From: UBA10649 sp965227045
GTDB taxonomy: Bacteria > Actinomycetota > Actinomycetes > S36-B12
Assembly: GCA_965227045.1 (NCBI GenBank)
Contig: OZ245718.1
Span: forward strand, 2,976,001-3,040,000
DNA length: 64,000 bases
Reading direction: 5' to 3'
Shown piece by piece: positions 26,144 to 34,881 of the stretch (within the stretch, counting starts at the first letter, position 1; each line of letters opens with the position of its first letter). The translations under genes and the position numbers were made by a program. The notes beneath the pieces were generated by a model. It did no database searches and had not been told where the DNA came from. It saw only the letters and a program-made list of their open reading frames with translations.

Positions 26144-26956
26144 ATGGGCCAGAAAGTAAACCCGCACGGCTTCCGGCTGGGCATCACCACCGACTTCAAC
26201 ACTCGTTGGTTTGCTGACAGCTCCAAGGTCGGCCAGCGCTACCGCGACTACGTGTCCGAGGACGTGCAGATTCGCAAGCTGCTGTCCAAGGGCATGGAGC
26301 GCGCCGGCATCGCCCGCGTGGAGATCGAGCGCACCCGTGACCGGGTTCGCGTCGACATCCACACGGCGCGTCCGGGCATCGTCATCGGCCGCCGTGGCGC
26401 CGAGGCCGATCGCATCCGCGGCGACCTCGAGAAGCTCACCGGCAAGCAGGTCCAGCTGAACATCCTCGAGGTGAAGAACCCCGAGATCGAGGCCCAGCTC
26501 GTTGCGCAGGGCATCGCCGAGCAGCTCTCCAGCCGTGTCTCCTTCCGTCGCGCCATGCGCAAGGGAATGCAGAGCACGATGAAGAGCGGCGCCAAGGGCA
26601 TCCGGGTGCAGGTCTCCGGCCGTCTTGGAGGCGCCGAGATGTCGCGCACGGAGTTCTACCGCGAGGGTCGGGTGCCGCTGCACACGCTGCGCGCCGACAT
26701 CGACTATGGCTTCTACGAGGCGCGAACCACCTTCGGTCGCATCGGCGTGAAGGTCTGGATCTACAAGGGCGACGCGCTCGCCACCCGTTCGGAGCGCGAG
26801 GCGGCAGCTGCCACCGCGCGTCTGAGCGGCCCCCGCGCCCGCCCCGACCGTCCCCGTCGCCCCGAGTCTGAGGGCACCGAGCGCGCCGCCGAGCCGGCTG
26901 GCGACGTTCTCGTCGAAGCCGCCCCAGTCGTGGCAGCAGAAGGCCAGGAGGGCTAG
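26144..26956 (+). CDS. rpsC: 30S ribosomal protein S3
   Basis: A 270-residue S3 that lines the mRNA entry tunnel. It opens GQKVNPHGFRLGITTDFNT, has the KH domain with GRRGAEADRIRGDLEKLTG, and the C-terminal domain with KGIRVQVSGRLGGAEMSRTE and GVKVWIYKGD. The last 50 or so residues are a low-complexity Arg/Glu/Pro/Ala tail, making it longer than the 230-odd residues of E. coli S3 but normal for actinomycetes. It is separated from rplV by only three bases. Confidence 0.97.
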   Translation: MGQKVNPHGFRLGITTDFNTRWFADSSKVGQRYRDYVSEDVQIRKLLSKGMERAGIARVEIERTRDRVRVDIHTARPGIVIGRRGAEADRIRGDLEKLTGKQVQLNILEVKNPEIEAQLVAQGIAEQLSSRVSFRRAMRKGMQSTMKSGAKGIRVQVSGRLGGAEMSRTEFYREGRVPLHTLRADIDYGFYEARTTFGRIGVKVWIYKGDALATRSEREAAAATARLSGPRARPDRPRRPESEGTERAAEPAGDVLVEAAPVVAAEGQEG

Positions 26957-26961
26957 CCGAC

Positions 26962-27384
26962 ATGTTGATTCCCCGCAGGGTCAAGCACCGCAAGCAGCAC
27001 CACCCCACTCGCCGTGGCGTGGCGAAGGGCGGCACCGAGGTGACGTTCGGTACGTACGGCCTCCAGGCAATGGAGCCCGCGTACGTGACGAACCGTCAGA
27101 TCGAGTCCGCTCGTATCGCCATCACTCGCCATATTCGTCGTGGCGGCAAGGTCTGGATCACCATCTACCCGGACCGCCCGCTCACCAAGAAGCCTGCTGA
27201 GACCCGCATGGGTTCCGGCAAGGGCTCGCCCGAGTGGTGGGTTGCGAACGTCAAGCCCGGACGCGTCATGTTCGAGCTTGCCTACCCCGACGAGAAGATC
27301 GCCAACGAGGCGCTAACCCGCGCCATGCACAAACTCCCGATGAAGTGCCGGATCGTTCGGCGCGACGAAGCAGGTGACAACTGA
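26962..27384 (+). CDS. rplP: 50S ribosomal protein L16
   Basis: A 140-residue L16 that helps position the acceptor arm of A-site tRNA. It starts MLIPRRVKHRKQHHP and shows RGVAKGGTEVTFGTYGLQA, the KPAETRMGSGKGSPEWWVA loop that reaches the A site, and the end LPMKCRIV. The stop overlaps the rpmC start by one base, so the genes are translationally coupled. Confidence 0.98.
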   Translation: MLIPRRVKHRKQHHPTRRGVAKGGTEVTFGTYGLQAMEPAYVTNRQIESARIAITRHIRRGGKVWITIYPDRPLTKKPAETRMGSGKGSPEWWVANVKPGRVMFELAYPDEKIANEALTRAMHKLPMKCRIVRRDEAGDN

Positions 27385-27632
27385 TGGCCGCAGGCACACA
27401 GGTGGGCGAACTCCGCAACCTCGATGACGCCGATCTGGCGTTGAAGCTCCGTGAGTCGAAGGAAGAGCTCTTCAACCTTCGCTTCCAGGGCGCGACCGGA
27501 CAGCTCGAGAACCATGGTCGCCTCCGCGCCGTCCGCAAGGACATCGCGCGGATCTACACGATCCTGCGCGAGCGCGAGCTCGGCATCACCCCGTATGAAG
27601 TTGTGACAGACGGCACCGAGGGTGCCGCATGA
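27384..27632 (+). CDS. rpmC: 50S ribosomal protein L29
   Basis: An 82-residue L29, a helical hairpin near the exit-tunnel mouth next to L23. The family pattern ELRNLDDADLALKLRESKEEL and LFNLRFQGATGQLENHGRL is visible, followed by KDIARIYTILRERELG. A 12-residue acidic tail after the helical core is a common actinobacterial feature. It overlaps rplP by one base and rpsQ by four. Confidence 0.97.
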   Translation: MAAGTQVGELRNLDDADLALKLRESKEELFNLRFQGATGQLENHGRLRAVRKDIARIYTILRERELGITPYEVVTDGTEGAA

Positions 27633-27913
27633 GCTCGAATGAGGCAGGCGTGACAGAGTTGAACCGCGGTTACCGCAAGACCCGCGAGGGTCTGGTGGTC
27701 AGCGACAAGATGGACAAGACGGTGGTCGTCGCAGTCGAGGACCGCTTCAAGCATCCGCTTTACGGCAAGGTCGTCCGTCGGACGAGCAAGCTGAAGGCGC
27801 ATGACGAGGCCAACGCCGCAGGCATTGGCGACCGCGTCCTCCTCATGGAGACCCGGCCCACGTCCGCGACCAAGCGCTGGCGCGTGGTCGAGATCCTCGA
27901 GAAGGCCAAGTAG
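27629..27913 (+). CDS. rpsQ: 30S ribosomal protein S17
   Basis: A 94-residue S17, an OB-fold primary binder of 16S rRNA. An N-terminal extension of about 12 residues precedes the core, which reads GYRKTREGLVVSDKMDKTVV and VEDRFKHPLYGKVVRRTSK, with the end TKRWRVVEILE. It starts in an ATGA overlap with rpmC, closing the usual L16-L29-S17 trio. Confidence 0.97.
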   Translation: MSSNEAGVTELNRGYRKTREGLVVSDKMDKTVVVAVEDRFKHPLYGKVVRRTSKLKAHDEANAAGIGDRVLLMETRPTSATKRWRVVEILEKAK

Positions 27914-27968
27914 CCCACTAGTTCCGCCAGGCTCTTTATGAGAACCGGCAGACGATCAGGAGAATGCA

Positions 27969-28337
27969 GTGATTCAGCAGGAGTCGCGACTTAGGGTCGC
28001 CGACAACACGGGTGCCAAGGAAATTCTGTGCATCCGCGTGCTTGGCGGTTCAGGCCGCCGGTACGCCGGCATCGGTGATGTCATCGTGGCCACGGTCAAG
28101 GACGCCATTCCGGGTGGCAACGTCAAGAAGGGCGAGGTCGTCAAGGCCGTCATCGTCCGCACCCGCAAGGAGCGTCGTCGTCCCGATGGTTCGTACATCC
28201 GCTTCGACGAGAACGCAGCAGTCATCCTCAAGGGTGACGGCGAGCCGCGTGGTACCCGAATCTTCGGGCCGGTCGGTCGCGAGCTGCGCGAGAAGAAGTT
28301 CATGAAGATCATCTCGCTCGCACCGGAGGTGCTGTAA
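27969..28337 (+). CDS. rplN: 50S ribosomal protein L14
   Basis: A 122-residue L14, which forms intersubunit bridges and is the docking site for the silencing factor RsfS. GTG start with CAGGAGAATGC upstream. The protein begins IQQESRLRVADNTGAKEILC, contains GDVIVATVKDAIPGGNVKKG and ends REKKFMKIISLAPEVL. First gene of the spc part of the array, 55 bases after rpsQ. Length is exactly typical. Confidence 0.98.
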   Translation: MIQQESRLRVADNTGAKEILCIRVLGGSGRRYAGIGDVIVATVKDAIPGGNVKKGEVVKAVIVRTRKERRRPDGSYIRFDENAAVILKGDGEPRGTRIFGPVGRELREKKFMKIISLAPEVL

Positions 28338-28339
28338 CC

Positions 28340-28699
28340 ATGTCGCTGAGCATTCGTAAGGGCGACCTCGTCCAGGTCATCTCGGGCAAGGACCGCGGCG
28401 TCAAGGGCAAGGTCATCGAGGTCTACCCCGACACCGAGAAGGTCATCGTCGAGGGTGTCAACCGGATCAAGAAGCACACCAAGGTTGGTCAGAGCAACCG
28501 TGGCGCGAAGACCGGCGGCATCATCACCACCGAGGCTCCCATCCATGTCTCGAACGTCATGGTGATCGATCCTGAGGACGGCCGTCCCACGCGCATCGGC
28601 TTCCGCAAGGAAGAGGTCGAGAAGCGTCGCACCGACGGTTCTACCTACGCCTCGCAGCGCAGCGTTCGCATCTCCCGCCGCACCGGCAAAGACATCTAA
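28340..28699 (+). CDS. rplX: 50S ribosomal protein L24
   Basis: A 119-residue L24, an assembly initiator at the tunnel-exit side. The KOW motif is visible as KGDLVQVISGKDRGVKGKV, followed by GVNRIKKHTKV and the conserved end segment AHISNV-like reading EAPIHVSNVMVIDP. It is two bases from rplN. Length is slightly longer than the E. coli protein because of a basic C-terminal tail, normal in this phylum. Confidence 0.97.
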   Translation: MSLSIRKGDLVQVISGKDRGVKGKVIEVYPDTEKVIVEGVNRIKKHTKVGQSNRGAKTGGIITTEAPIHVSNVMVIDPEDGRPTRIGFRKEEVEKRRTDGSTYASQRSVRISRRTGKDI

Positions 28700-28709
28700 G
28701 GAATCTGCG

Positions 28710-29282
28710 ATGACTACCGCAACCACCACCGAGACCACGGTGCCGCGCCTGAAGGTGCGCTACCGCGAGGAGATTCTTCCCGCGCTTCGCGAGGAGTTCT
28801 CGTTCGCCAATGTCATGCAGGTGCCGACCGTCACCAAGGTCGTCGTCAACATGGGAGTCGGCGACGCCGCTCGTGACTCGAAGCTGATCGAGGGCGCCAT
28901 CCGCGACCTCGCCGACATCACTGGGCAGAAGCCGCAGGTCACCAAGGCCCGCAAGTCGATCGCCCAGTTCAAGCTTCGCGAGGGCCAGCCCATCGGCGCC
29001 CACGTCACGCTGCGCAACGATCGCATGTGGGAGTTCCTCGACCGACTGCTGTCGGTCGCTCTTCCCCGCATCCGTGACTTCCGCGGTCTGTCGCCCAAGC
29101 AGTTCGACGGCCGCGGCAACTACACCTTCGGACTCAACGAGCAGTCAATGTTCCACGAGATCGACCAGGACAAGATCGATCGCGTCCGCGGAATGGACAT
29201 CACGATCGTGACGACTGCCAAGAATGATGACGAAGGGCGCGCATTGCTTCGCCTTCTCGGATTCCCCTTCAAGGAGGCCTGA
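28710..29282 (+). CDS. rplE: 50S ribosomal protein L5
   Basis: A 190-residue L5 that binds 5S rRNA in the central protuberance and contacts P-site tRNA. Family segments are VPTVTKVVVNMGVGDAARDS, DITGQKPQVTKARKSIAQFK and the end INGMD-like region DRVRGMDITIVTTAKNDDEG. A Thr-rich N-terminal extension of about 12 residues precedes the core. Order rplX-rplE-rpsN is standard. Confidence 0.98.
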   Translation: MTTATTTETTVPRLKVRYREEILPALREEFSFANVMQVPTVTKVVVNMGVGDAARDSKLIEGAIRDLADITGQKPQVTKARKSIAQFKLREGQPIGAHVTLRNDRMWEFLDRLLSVALPRIRDFRGLSPKQFDGRGNYTFGLNEQSMFHEIDQDKIDRVRGMDITIVTTAKNDDEGRALLRLLGFPFKEA

Positions 29283-29285
29283 GCC

Positions 29286-29471
29286 ATGGCGAAGAAAGCC
29301 CTGATCCAAAAGCAGCAGAAGACCCCGAAGTTCAAGGTGCGGGGATACACACGCTGCAACAAGTGCGGCCGTCCGCACTCGGTGTACCGCAAGTTCGGCC
29401 TGTGCCGCATTTGCGTTCGGCAGATGGCCCACGCGGGCGAGCTGCCTGGTGTGACCAAGAGCTCCTGGTAA
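29286..29471 (+). CDS. rpsN: 30S ribosomal protein S14, zinc-binding type
   Basis: A 61-residue S14 of the short, zinc-binding (C+) type. Cys24, Cys27, Cys40 and Cys43 form the zinc site (CNKC and CRIC). Many actinomycetes also have a longer zinc-free paralogue used when zinc is scarce; it is not in this window. It starts three bases after rplE. Confidence 0.97.
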   Translation: MAKKALIQKQQKTPKFKVRGYTRCNKCGRPHSVYRKFGLCRICVRQMAHAGELPGVTKSSW

Positions 29472-29541
29472 ACAACGACGCTGCAGGTCCGATGGGCACA
29501 ATGCCCGGTTGGATACCACAGCGAGGAAGGCCGATGAGGCC

Positions 29542-29940
29542 ATGACAATGACTGACCCGATCGCGGACATGCTTGCGCGACTGCGCAACGCAAACTCCGC
29601 GTATCACGACACCGTCGCGATGCCGCACTCGAAGATCAAGGCGAATATCGCCGAGATCCTCCAGGCGCAGGGCTATATCGCGGGCTGGCACGTCGAGGAC
29701 GCCACCGTTGGCAAGACGCTGACCTTGGACCTCAAGTACGGGCCTTCTCGCGAGCGCTCGATCGCCGGCCTTCGCCGCGTCTCCAAGCCGGGCCTGCGGG
29801 TCTACGCGAAGAGCACCGCGCTGCCGCGCGTACTCGGTGGACTGGGGATCGCGATCCTGTCCACATCCGGTGGACTCCTGACCGACCGTCAGGCTGCAAA
29901 GAAGGGCGTAGGTGGGGAAGTCCTCGCCTACGTCTGGTAA
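29542..29940 (+). CDS. rpsH: 30S ribosomal protein S8
   Basis: A 132-residue S8, a primary 16S rRNA binder and, in enterobacteria, the repressor of the spc operon. ATG 29542 is chosen because it gives the normal opening TMTDPIADMLARLRNAN; a longer in-frame start at 29509 would add 11 residues with no family match. Further family segments are AMPHSKIKANIAEIL and the end AILSTSGGLLTDRQAAKKGVG. Length is typical. Confidence 0.97.
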   Translation: MTMTDPIADMLARLRNANSAYHDTVAMPHSKIKANIAEILQAQGYIAGWHVEDATVGKTLTLDLKYGPSRERSIAGLRRVSKPGLRVYAKSTALPRVLGGLGIAILSTSGGLLTDRQAAKKGVGGEVLAYVW

Positions 29941-29952
29941 CGGAGGACTGAC

Positions 29953-30489
29953 ATGTCACGCATCGGACGTCAGCCGATCCCCGTTCCCGCCGGAGTCACC
30001 GCCACGATCGACGGCAGCGAGGTGACGATCACCGGGCCGAAGGGCACGCTGAGCCTCACCGTCGCGAGCCCGATCGTCGTCGAGCAGGAGGACGGCGTTC
30101 TCGTTGTCACTCGGCCGAACGATGAGCGTGCATCGCGCGCTCTGCATGGCCTGACCCGCACGCTGGTTGGCAACATGGTCATCGGCGTCACAACCGGATA
30201 CGAGAAGGGCCTGGAGATCGTCGGCACGGGTTACCGCGTCGCCGCCAAGGGCACCGATCTGGAGTTCCAGCTCGGCTTCAGCCACCCGGTCCTCGTGAAG
30301 GCACCCCAGGGCATCTCATTTGCCGTGGAGAGCCCCATCAAGTTCAAGGTTCAGGGCATCGACAAGCAGCAGGTCGGCGAGGTTGCCGCCAACATCCGCA
30401 AGATCCGCAAGCCGGAGCCGTACAAGGGCAAGGGCGTGCGCTACGAGGGTGAAGTCGTACGCCGCAAGGCCGGAAAGGCTGGTAAGTAA
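29953..30489 (+). CDS. rplF: 50S ribosomal protein L6
   Basis: A 178-residue L6 with two similar domains, near the factor-binding site. It opens SRIGRQPIPVPAGVTATIDG, has VTITGPKGTLSLTV, and the second-domain signature EVAANIRKIRKPEPYKGKGV. AACGGAGGACTG precedes the ATG. The stop overlaps the rplR start by one base. Length is typical. Confidence 0.98.
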   Translation: MSRIGRQPIPVPAGVTATIDGSEVTITGPKGTLSLTVASPIVVEQEDGVLVVTRPNDERASRALHGLTRTLVGNMVIGVTTGYEKGLEIVGTGYRVAAKGTDLEFQLGFSHPVLVKAPQGISFAVESPIKFKVQGIDKQQVGEVAANIRKIRKPEPYKGKGVRYEGEVVRRKAGKAGK

Positions 30490-30872
30490 TGACCTCCTTC
30501 GCTCCCAAGCTGGGAACGCGCACCCGCTCCACCGTGGGCCGTGCGCGTCGCCACCTGCGCGTTCGCAAGAAGGTCTCGGGCACGGCACTGCGCCCGCGGC
30601 TCGTTGTGACCCGCTCTGCTCGTCACATGCTGGCCCAGGTCGTCGACGACACCCAGGGTGTGACCTTGGCATCGGCATCCACGATGGAGGCCGATCTCCG
30701 CGGCGCATCCGTCGACAAGACGGCCAAGGCTCGCAAGGTTGGCGAGCTCGTCGCCGAGCGCGCCAAGAAGGCTGGCATCGAGACCGTGGTCTTCGACCGC
30801 GGCGGTAACAACTACCACGGTCGTGTGGCCGCTGTCGCCGATGGCGCCCGCGAAGCCGGCCTGACCTTCTAA
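30489..30872 (+). CDS. rplR: 50S ribosomal protein L18
   Basis: A 127-residue L18 that binds 5S rRNA with L5. The basic N-terminal part (GRARRHLRVRKKVSGTA) is followed by RLVVTRSARHMLAQVVDD and the conserved end VVFDRGGNNYHGRVAAVADG with AREAGL. It is coupled to rplF by a TAATG overlap. Length is typical for actinomycetes. Confidence 0.98.
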   Translation: MTSFAPKLGTRTRSTVGRARRHLRVRKKVSGTALRPRLVVTRSARHMLAQVVDDTQGVTLASASTMEADLRGASVDKTAKARKVGELVAERAKKAGIETVVFDRGGNNYHGRVAAVADGAREAGLTF

Positions 30873-30920
30873 TGGCATCGTCGAACGACGCACGCGAAAT
30901 CCGAAACGGAAGAGGAACTC

Positions 30921-31514
30921 ATGTCTGATACAGCCCGCCGCGGAAGCGGCGGCGGTGATCGCCGGGAGCGCAAGGATCGCGCTCCGCGCGAGGAGAAGTC
31001 CGCCTTCATCGAGCGCGTGGTCGCCATCAATCGTGTCGCCAAGGTCGTCAAGGGTGGTCGTCGCTTCAGCTTCACCGCCCTCGTCGTCGTCGGTGACGGC
31101 GACGGCAACGTCGGCGTCGGTTACGGCAAGGCCAAGGAGGTGCCCGCGGCGATCGCCAAGGGTGTCGAAGAGGCCAAGAAGCACTTCTTCCGCGTCCCGC
31201 GCATCCAGGGCACCATTCCGCACCCCATCACGGGTGAGGCTGCTGCTGGCGTCGTCATGCTGCGCCCGGCCGCTCCCGGTACCGGCGTCATCGCCGGTGG
31301 CCCGGTTCGCGCCGTGCTGGAATGCGCTGGCGTCCACGACATCCTCAGCAAGTCGATGGGCTCGGACAACGCCATCAACATCGTGCACGCCACGGTCGCT
31401 GCGCTGAAGATGCTCGAGATGCCCGAGCAGGTTGCTGCTCGTCGCGGACTGCCGCTCGAAGACGTTGCCCCGCCGGCACTGCTGCGCGCGATGGCTGCGG
31501 GGAGGAGCGCGTAA
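30921..31514 (+). CDS. rpsE: 30S ribosomal protein S5
   Basis: A 197-residue S5, important for decoding accuracy and mRNA unwinding. The double-stranded-RNA-like domain shows FIERVVAINRVAKVVKGGRR and FSFTALVVVGDGDGNVGVG, and the second domain GVVMLRPAAPGTGVIAGG and ECAGVHDILSKSMGS. A 25-residue Arg/Gly/Glu-rich N-terminal extension is as in other actinomycetes. AGAGGAACTC precedes the start. Confidence 0.98.
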   Translation: MSDTARRGSGGGDRRERKDRAPREEKSAFIERVVAINRVAKVVKGGRRFSFTALVVVGDGDGNVGVGYGKAKEVPAAIAKGVEEAKKHFFRVPRIQGTIPHPITGEAAAGVVMLRPAAPGTGVIAGGPVRAVLECAGVHDILSKSMGSDNAINIVHATVAALKMLEMPEQVAARRGLPLEDVAPPALLRAMAAGRSA

Positions 31515-31696
31515 TGGCTCGTCTGAAGGTCACGCAGAAGAAGTCCAAGATCGGCGGCACGAGCGGCCAGCGGAACACGCTGCGCTCGCTCGGTCTCAAG
31601 CGAATCGGCGACACCGTCGTCAAGGAAGACCGCCCCGAAATCCGCGGCATGGTGAACACCGTGCGGCACCTGGTTGTTGTTGAGGAGGTCGACTAA
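31514..31696 (+). CDS. rpmD: 50S ribosomal protein L30
   Basis: A 60-residue L30, a small ferredoxin-like-fold protein at the base of the large subunit. The pattern LKVTQKKSKIGGTSGQRNTL and RSLGLKRIGDTVVKEDRPEI is diagnostic. The ATG overlaps the rpsE stop (TAATG). Some bacterial groups lack L30; here it is intact. Confidence 0.97.
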   Translation: MARLKVTQKKSKIGGTSGQRNTLRSLGLKRIGDTVVKEDRPEIRGMVNTVRHLVVVEEVD

Positions 31697-31698
31697 CC

Positions 31699-32139
31699 AT
31701 GACACTCAAGGTCCATCACCTGCGCCCGGCTCCGGGCGCCAAGACCGCCAAGACCCGCAAGGGCCGTGGCGAGGCGTCCAAGGGAAAGACCTCGGGCCGT
31801 GGCACCAAGGGCACCAAGGCTCGCTACCAGGTTCCGGCCCGGTTCGAGGGTGGCCAGATGCCGCTGCACATGCGACTGCCCAAGCTCAAGGGTTTCAAGA
31901 ACCCGTCGAAGATCGAGTTCCAGGTCGTGAACCTGGCCATGCTCACCAAGCTGTTCCCCGAAGGCGGGGAGGTCACGATCAGTGATCTCGTTGCCAAGGG
32001 TGCAGTTCGTAAGGGGCAGCCGGTCAAGGTTCTCGGCCAGGGCGACATCAACGTCGCGGTTGCGGTGAGTGCCAATGCATTCTCCGAAACGGCCCGTGGC
32101 AAGATCGTTGCTTCAGGCGGTTCCGCAACCGAAGTCTAA
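31699..32139 (+). CDS. rplO: 50S ribosomal protein L15
   Basis: A 146-residue L15. The glycine/arginine-rich N-terminal arm that threads into rRNA is visible as KTRKGRGEASKGKTSGRGTK and GTKARYQVPARFEGGQMPLH, and the globular domain has FPEGGEVTISDLVAKG and KVLGQGDINVAV. It starts two bases after rpmD and is followed 12 bases later by secY, the standard arrangement. Confidence 0.98.
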   Translation: MTLKVHHLRPAPGAKTAKTRKGRGEASKGKTSGRGTKGTKARYQVPARFEGGQMPLHMRLPKLKGFKNPSKIEFQVVNLAMLTKLFPEGGEVTISDLVAKGAVRKGQPVKVLGQGDINVAVAVSANAFSETARGKIVASGGSATEV

Positions 32140-32151
32140 GCAGGAGGCACA

Positions 32152-33450
32152 GTGCACATCAGTGCGTTCGGGGCTGCCCTGCGTACACCGGATCTTCGCA
32201 AGAAGATCTTCTTCACTCTCGGTCTCTTGGCTCTCTACCGCCTCGGGTCGGTTGTTCCCACGCCCGGTGTCGACTACTCCGCTATCCAGCGGTGTATCGA
32301 CGTCGTGCAGGACAACTCCGTCTACGCGCTGATCAACCTGTTCAGTGGCGGGGCACTGTTGCAGTTGTCGGTGTTCGCGCTCGGGATCATGCCGTACATC
32401 ACCGCGAGCATCATCCTGCAGCTGCTCACCGTCGTGATTCCGCGTCTGGAGACGCTGAAGGCAGATGGTCAGGCCGGCCAGGCGAAGATCACGCAGTACA
32501 CGCGCTTCGTCACGATCGGCCTGGCGGTCCTGCAGTCGACGGCGATCTTGTCACTTGCTCGAACGCCAGGGGCTCTCTTCAGCGGCTGCAACGAGAACAT
32601 CATTCCGAATCAATCGGTGTGGGTCATCCTCGTCATGATCATCGTCATGACCGCCGGTACCGCGATCATCATGTGGTTTGGCGAACTGATCACTGAACGC
32701 GGTGTCGGCAACGGCATGTCCGTCCTGATCTTCACCTCGATCATCGCCACGATCCCGGCCCAGTTCGTCGGGATCTGGGGCAGCCACGGCCCGTTCACCT
32801 TCGTGCTCACGCTGCTGGTCGGCCTCGCGATCGTCGCGTTCGTCGTGTTCGTCGAGCAGGCCCAGCGGCGCATCCCCGTTCAGTACGCCAAACGCATGGT
32901 CGGCCGGCGAATGTACGGCGGCACCTCTACTTACATACCGCTGAAGGTCAACATGGCCGGCGTCATCCCGGTCATCTTCGCGTCCTCGCTGCTGTTCCTG
33001 CCCACCTTGTTCGTGCAGCTCACCGGCAGTCAGTCGTCGTGGGCAGTGTGGGTCCAAACGAACCTCGGCAGCGGTACCGGCTCGTGGTACATGCTCTTGT
33101 ACTTCACGCTGATCGTGTTCTTCTGCTACTTCTACGTGTCGATCACCTTCAACCCCGTTGAAGTTGCCGACAACATGAAGAAGTACGGCGGCTTCATCCC
33201 CGGAATCCGTGCCGGACGGCCGACCGCCGAGTACCTCGACTACGTGCTCACCAGGCTCACCGCACCAGGTGCGCTGTACCTGGGCATGATCGCGATCCTG
33301 CCGCTGTTCGCCTTCAGCTTCCTCGGCGTCGCCAACCGGTTCGTCTTCGGTGGCACGAGCCTGCTGATCATGGTCGGCGTCGGGCTTGACACGGTCAAGC
33401 AGATCGAGGCGCAGCTGCAGCAGCGCAATTACGAGGGATTCCTCCGCTGA
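32152..33450 (+). CDS. secY: Sec translocase subunit SecY
   Basis: A 432-residue ten-helix channel subunit through which exported and membrane proteins pass. GTG start with AGGAGGCACA upstream. The family start reads RTPDLRKKIFFTLGLLALYR, the plug and second helix YALINLFSGGALLQLSVFALG and GIMPYITASIILQLL follow, and cytosolic loop elements include RRIPVQYAKRMVGRR and the C-terminal IEAQLQQRNYEGFL. It needs SecE and SecA, which are not in this window. The stop overlaps the adk start by one base. Confidence 0.98.
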   Translation: MHISAFGAALRTPDLRKKIFFTLGLLALYRLGSVVPTPGVDYSAIQRCIDVVQDNSVYALINLFSGGALLQLSVFALGIMPYITASIILQLLTVVIPRLETLKADGQAGQAKITQYTRFVTIGLAVLQSTAILSLARTPGALFSGCNENIIPNQSVWVILVMIIVMTAGTAIIMWFGELITERGVGNGMSVLIFTSIIATIPAQFVGIWGSHGPFTFVLTLLVGLAIVAFVVFVEQAQRRIPVQYAKRMVGRRMYGGTSTYIPLKVNMAGVIPVIFASSLLFLPTLFVQLTGSQSSWAVWVQTNLGSGTGSWYMLLYFTLIVFFCYFYVSITFNPVEVADNMKKYGGFIPGIRAGRPTAEYLDYVLTRLTAPGALYLGMIAILPLFAFSFLGVANRFVFGGTSLLIMVGVGLDTVKQIEAQLQQRNYEGFLR

Positions 33451-34019
33451 TGCGGCTGGTGTTGATGGGCCCTCCCGGCGCGGGCAAGGGCACTCAGGCC
33501 GGCTATATCGCCGCGCTGCTCGGCGTGCCGCACATCTCCACCGGCGACATCTTCCGCGCCAACGTCTCGCAGAGCACGCCGTTGGGCATCGAAGCTCGCC
33601 GGTACATGGACGCGGGGGAGTACGTGCCGGACGGTGTCACGAACGCGATGGTGCGCGATCGCCTGGCGCAGGCCGACTGCCTTCCCGGGTTCCTCCTAGA
33701 CGGGTATCCCCGCACGGTGGAGCAGGTCGGCGAGCTCGACTCGATGCTGCAGTCGTCGGGCCAGGCCCTCGATTCGGTTGTCGAACTGGTCGTCGAGATC
33801 GACGAGGTCGTTGCGCGCCTCGTCAAGCGCGCCGCCGACCAAGGTCGAAGCGACGACACTGAAGACGTGATCCGCCGCCGGCTGGAGATCTACTTCGAGC
33901 AGACGGCGCCGCTCATCGCCGTGTACGAGGCGCAAGGACTGCTGGTCCGCGTCGATGGGCTGGGCGAGGTCGACGATGTCACCGCGCGCATCGTCGATGC
34001 CCTCGGCATCAAGCAGTAG
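33450..34019 (+). CDS. adk: Adenylate kinase
   Basis: A 189-residue enzyme that interconverts ATP + AMP and 2 ADP. The P loop is GPPGAGKGT (residues 7-15), the AMP site has HISTGDIFR, and LDGYPRTVEQ is the second nucleotide-site motif. The lid is the short form with no zinc cysteines, as in mycobacteria and other actinomycetes. It is coupled to secY by TGATG and precedes map, the conserved secY-adk-map order. Confidence 0.97.
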   Translation: MRLVLMGPPGAGKGTQAGYIAALLGVPHISTGDIFRANVSQSTPLGIEARRYMDAGEYVPDGVTNAMVRDRLAQADCLPGFLLDGYPRTVEQVGELDSMLQSSGQALDSVVELVVEIDEVVARLVKRAADQGRSDDTEDVIRRRLEIYFEQTAPLIAVYEAQGLLVRVDGLGEVDDVTARIVDALGIKQ

Positions 34020-34023
34020 CTGG

Positions 34024-34806
34024 ATGTTCCGCCGGAAGAGCGCGATCGAGATCAAATCCGCTGACCAGCTGGCAGTCATGCGCGAGGCGGGACGAGTTGT
34101 CGGCGTGACGCTTCAGACAGTTGCCGAGGCGGTCCGTCCTGGCATCACCACCGCAGAGCTCAACGAGATCGCGGCCGCGTCGATTTCCGATCATGGCGCG
34201 ACGCCGTCGTTCCTCGGTTACCACGGCTTTCCCGCTGTCATCTGCACCTCGGTCAACCGCGAGGTCGTGCACGGCATACCCGGCGCGACGGTCCTTGCCG
34301 AGGGTGACCTCATCTCGATCGACTGCGGCGCGATCGTCGATGGCTGGCACGGCGACGCGGCGCTCTCCATGGGAGTCGGCTCGATCTCGCCCGAGACCGC
34401 TGCACTGTCCGCCGCGACGGAGGCGTCGATGTGGGCAGGCCTGGCCGCCGCGCGCGTCGGAGCGCACCTGTCAGATATCGGGCACGCAGTGGAGACCGCC
34501 ATCCGGGCTGCCGGCCCGTACGGGATTGTCGAGGAGTACGTCGGCCACGGCATCGGGTCGAGCATGCACATGCACCCGCCCGTCCCGAACTACGGACGTC
34601 CGGGCAGCGGGCCGGTCCTCGTTGCCGGGATGGCCCTGGCGATCGAGCCGATGGCGACCCTGGGTAGCCCCGAGGTCGGCGTCCTTGAGGATGACTGGAC
34701 CGTGGTGACGACTGACGGCCGCTGGGCCGCGCACTGGGAGCACACCGTGGCGATCACCGACGCGGGACCGTGGGTGCTCACCGCGGTCGACGACGTCCGC
34801 CTGTGA
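34024..34806 (+). CDS. map: Type I methionine aminopeptidase
   Basis: A 260-residue metalloenzyme that removes N-terminal methionine from new proteins. ATG 34024 is chosen, five bases after adk, giving FRRKSAIEIKSADQLAVMRE. Active-site elements are FLGYHGFPAVICTSVNREVV, the metal-binding aspartates in SIDCGAIVDGWHGDAA, the histidine in YVGHGIGSSMHMHP, the glutamate in AIEPM and the last glutamate in HWEHTVAIT. It lacks the N-terminal zinc-finger linker extension of some mycobacterial paralogues. Last gene of the spc array. Confidence 0.96.
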   Translation: MFRRKSAIEIKSADQLAVMREAGRVVGVTLQTVAEAVRPGITTAELNEIAAASISDHGATPSFLGYHGFPAVICTSVNREVVHGIPGATVLAEGDLISIDCGAIVDGWHGDAALSMGVGSISPETAALSAATEASMWAGLAAARVGAHLSDIGHAVETAIRAAGPYGIVEEYVGHGIGSSMHMHPPVPNYGRPGSGPVLVAGMALAIEPMATLGSPEVGVLEDDWTVVTTDGRWAAHWEHTVAITDAGPWVLTAVDDVRL

Positions 34807-34881
34807 TCGGGCCGTCTCGAAGACGACCAGATAATCGTGGGTTAGCCTGTGACGACCAAATTCGACTCTCGGGGGTTAGCA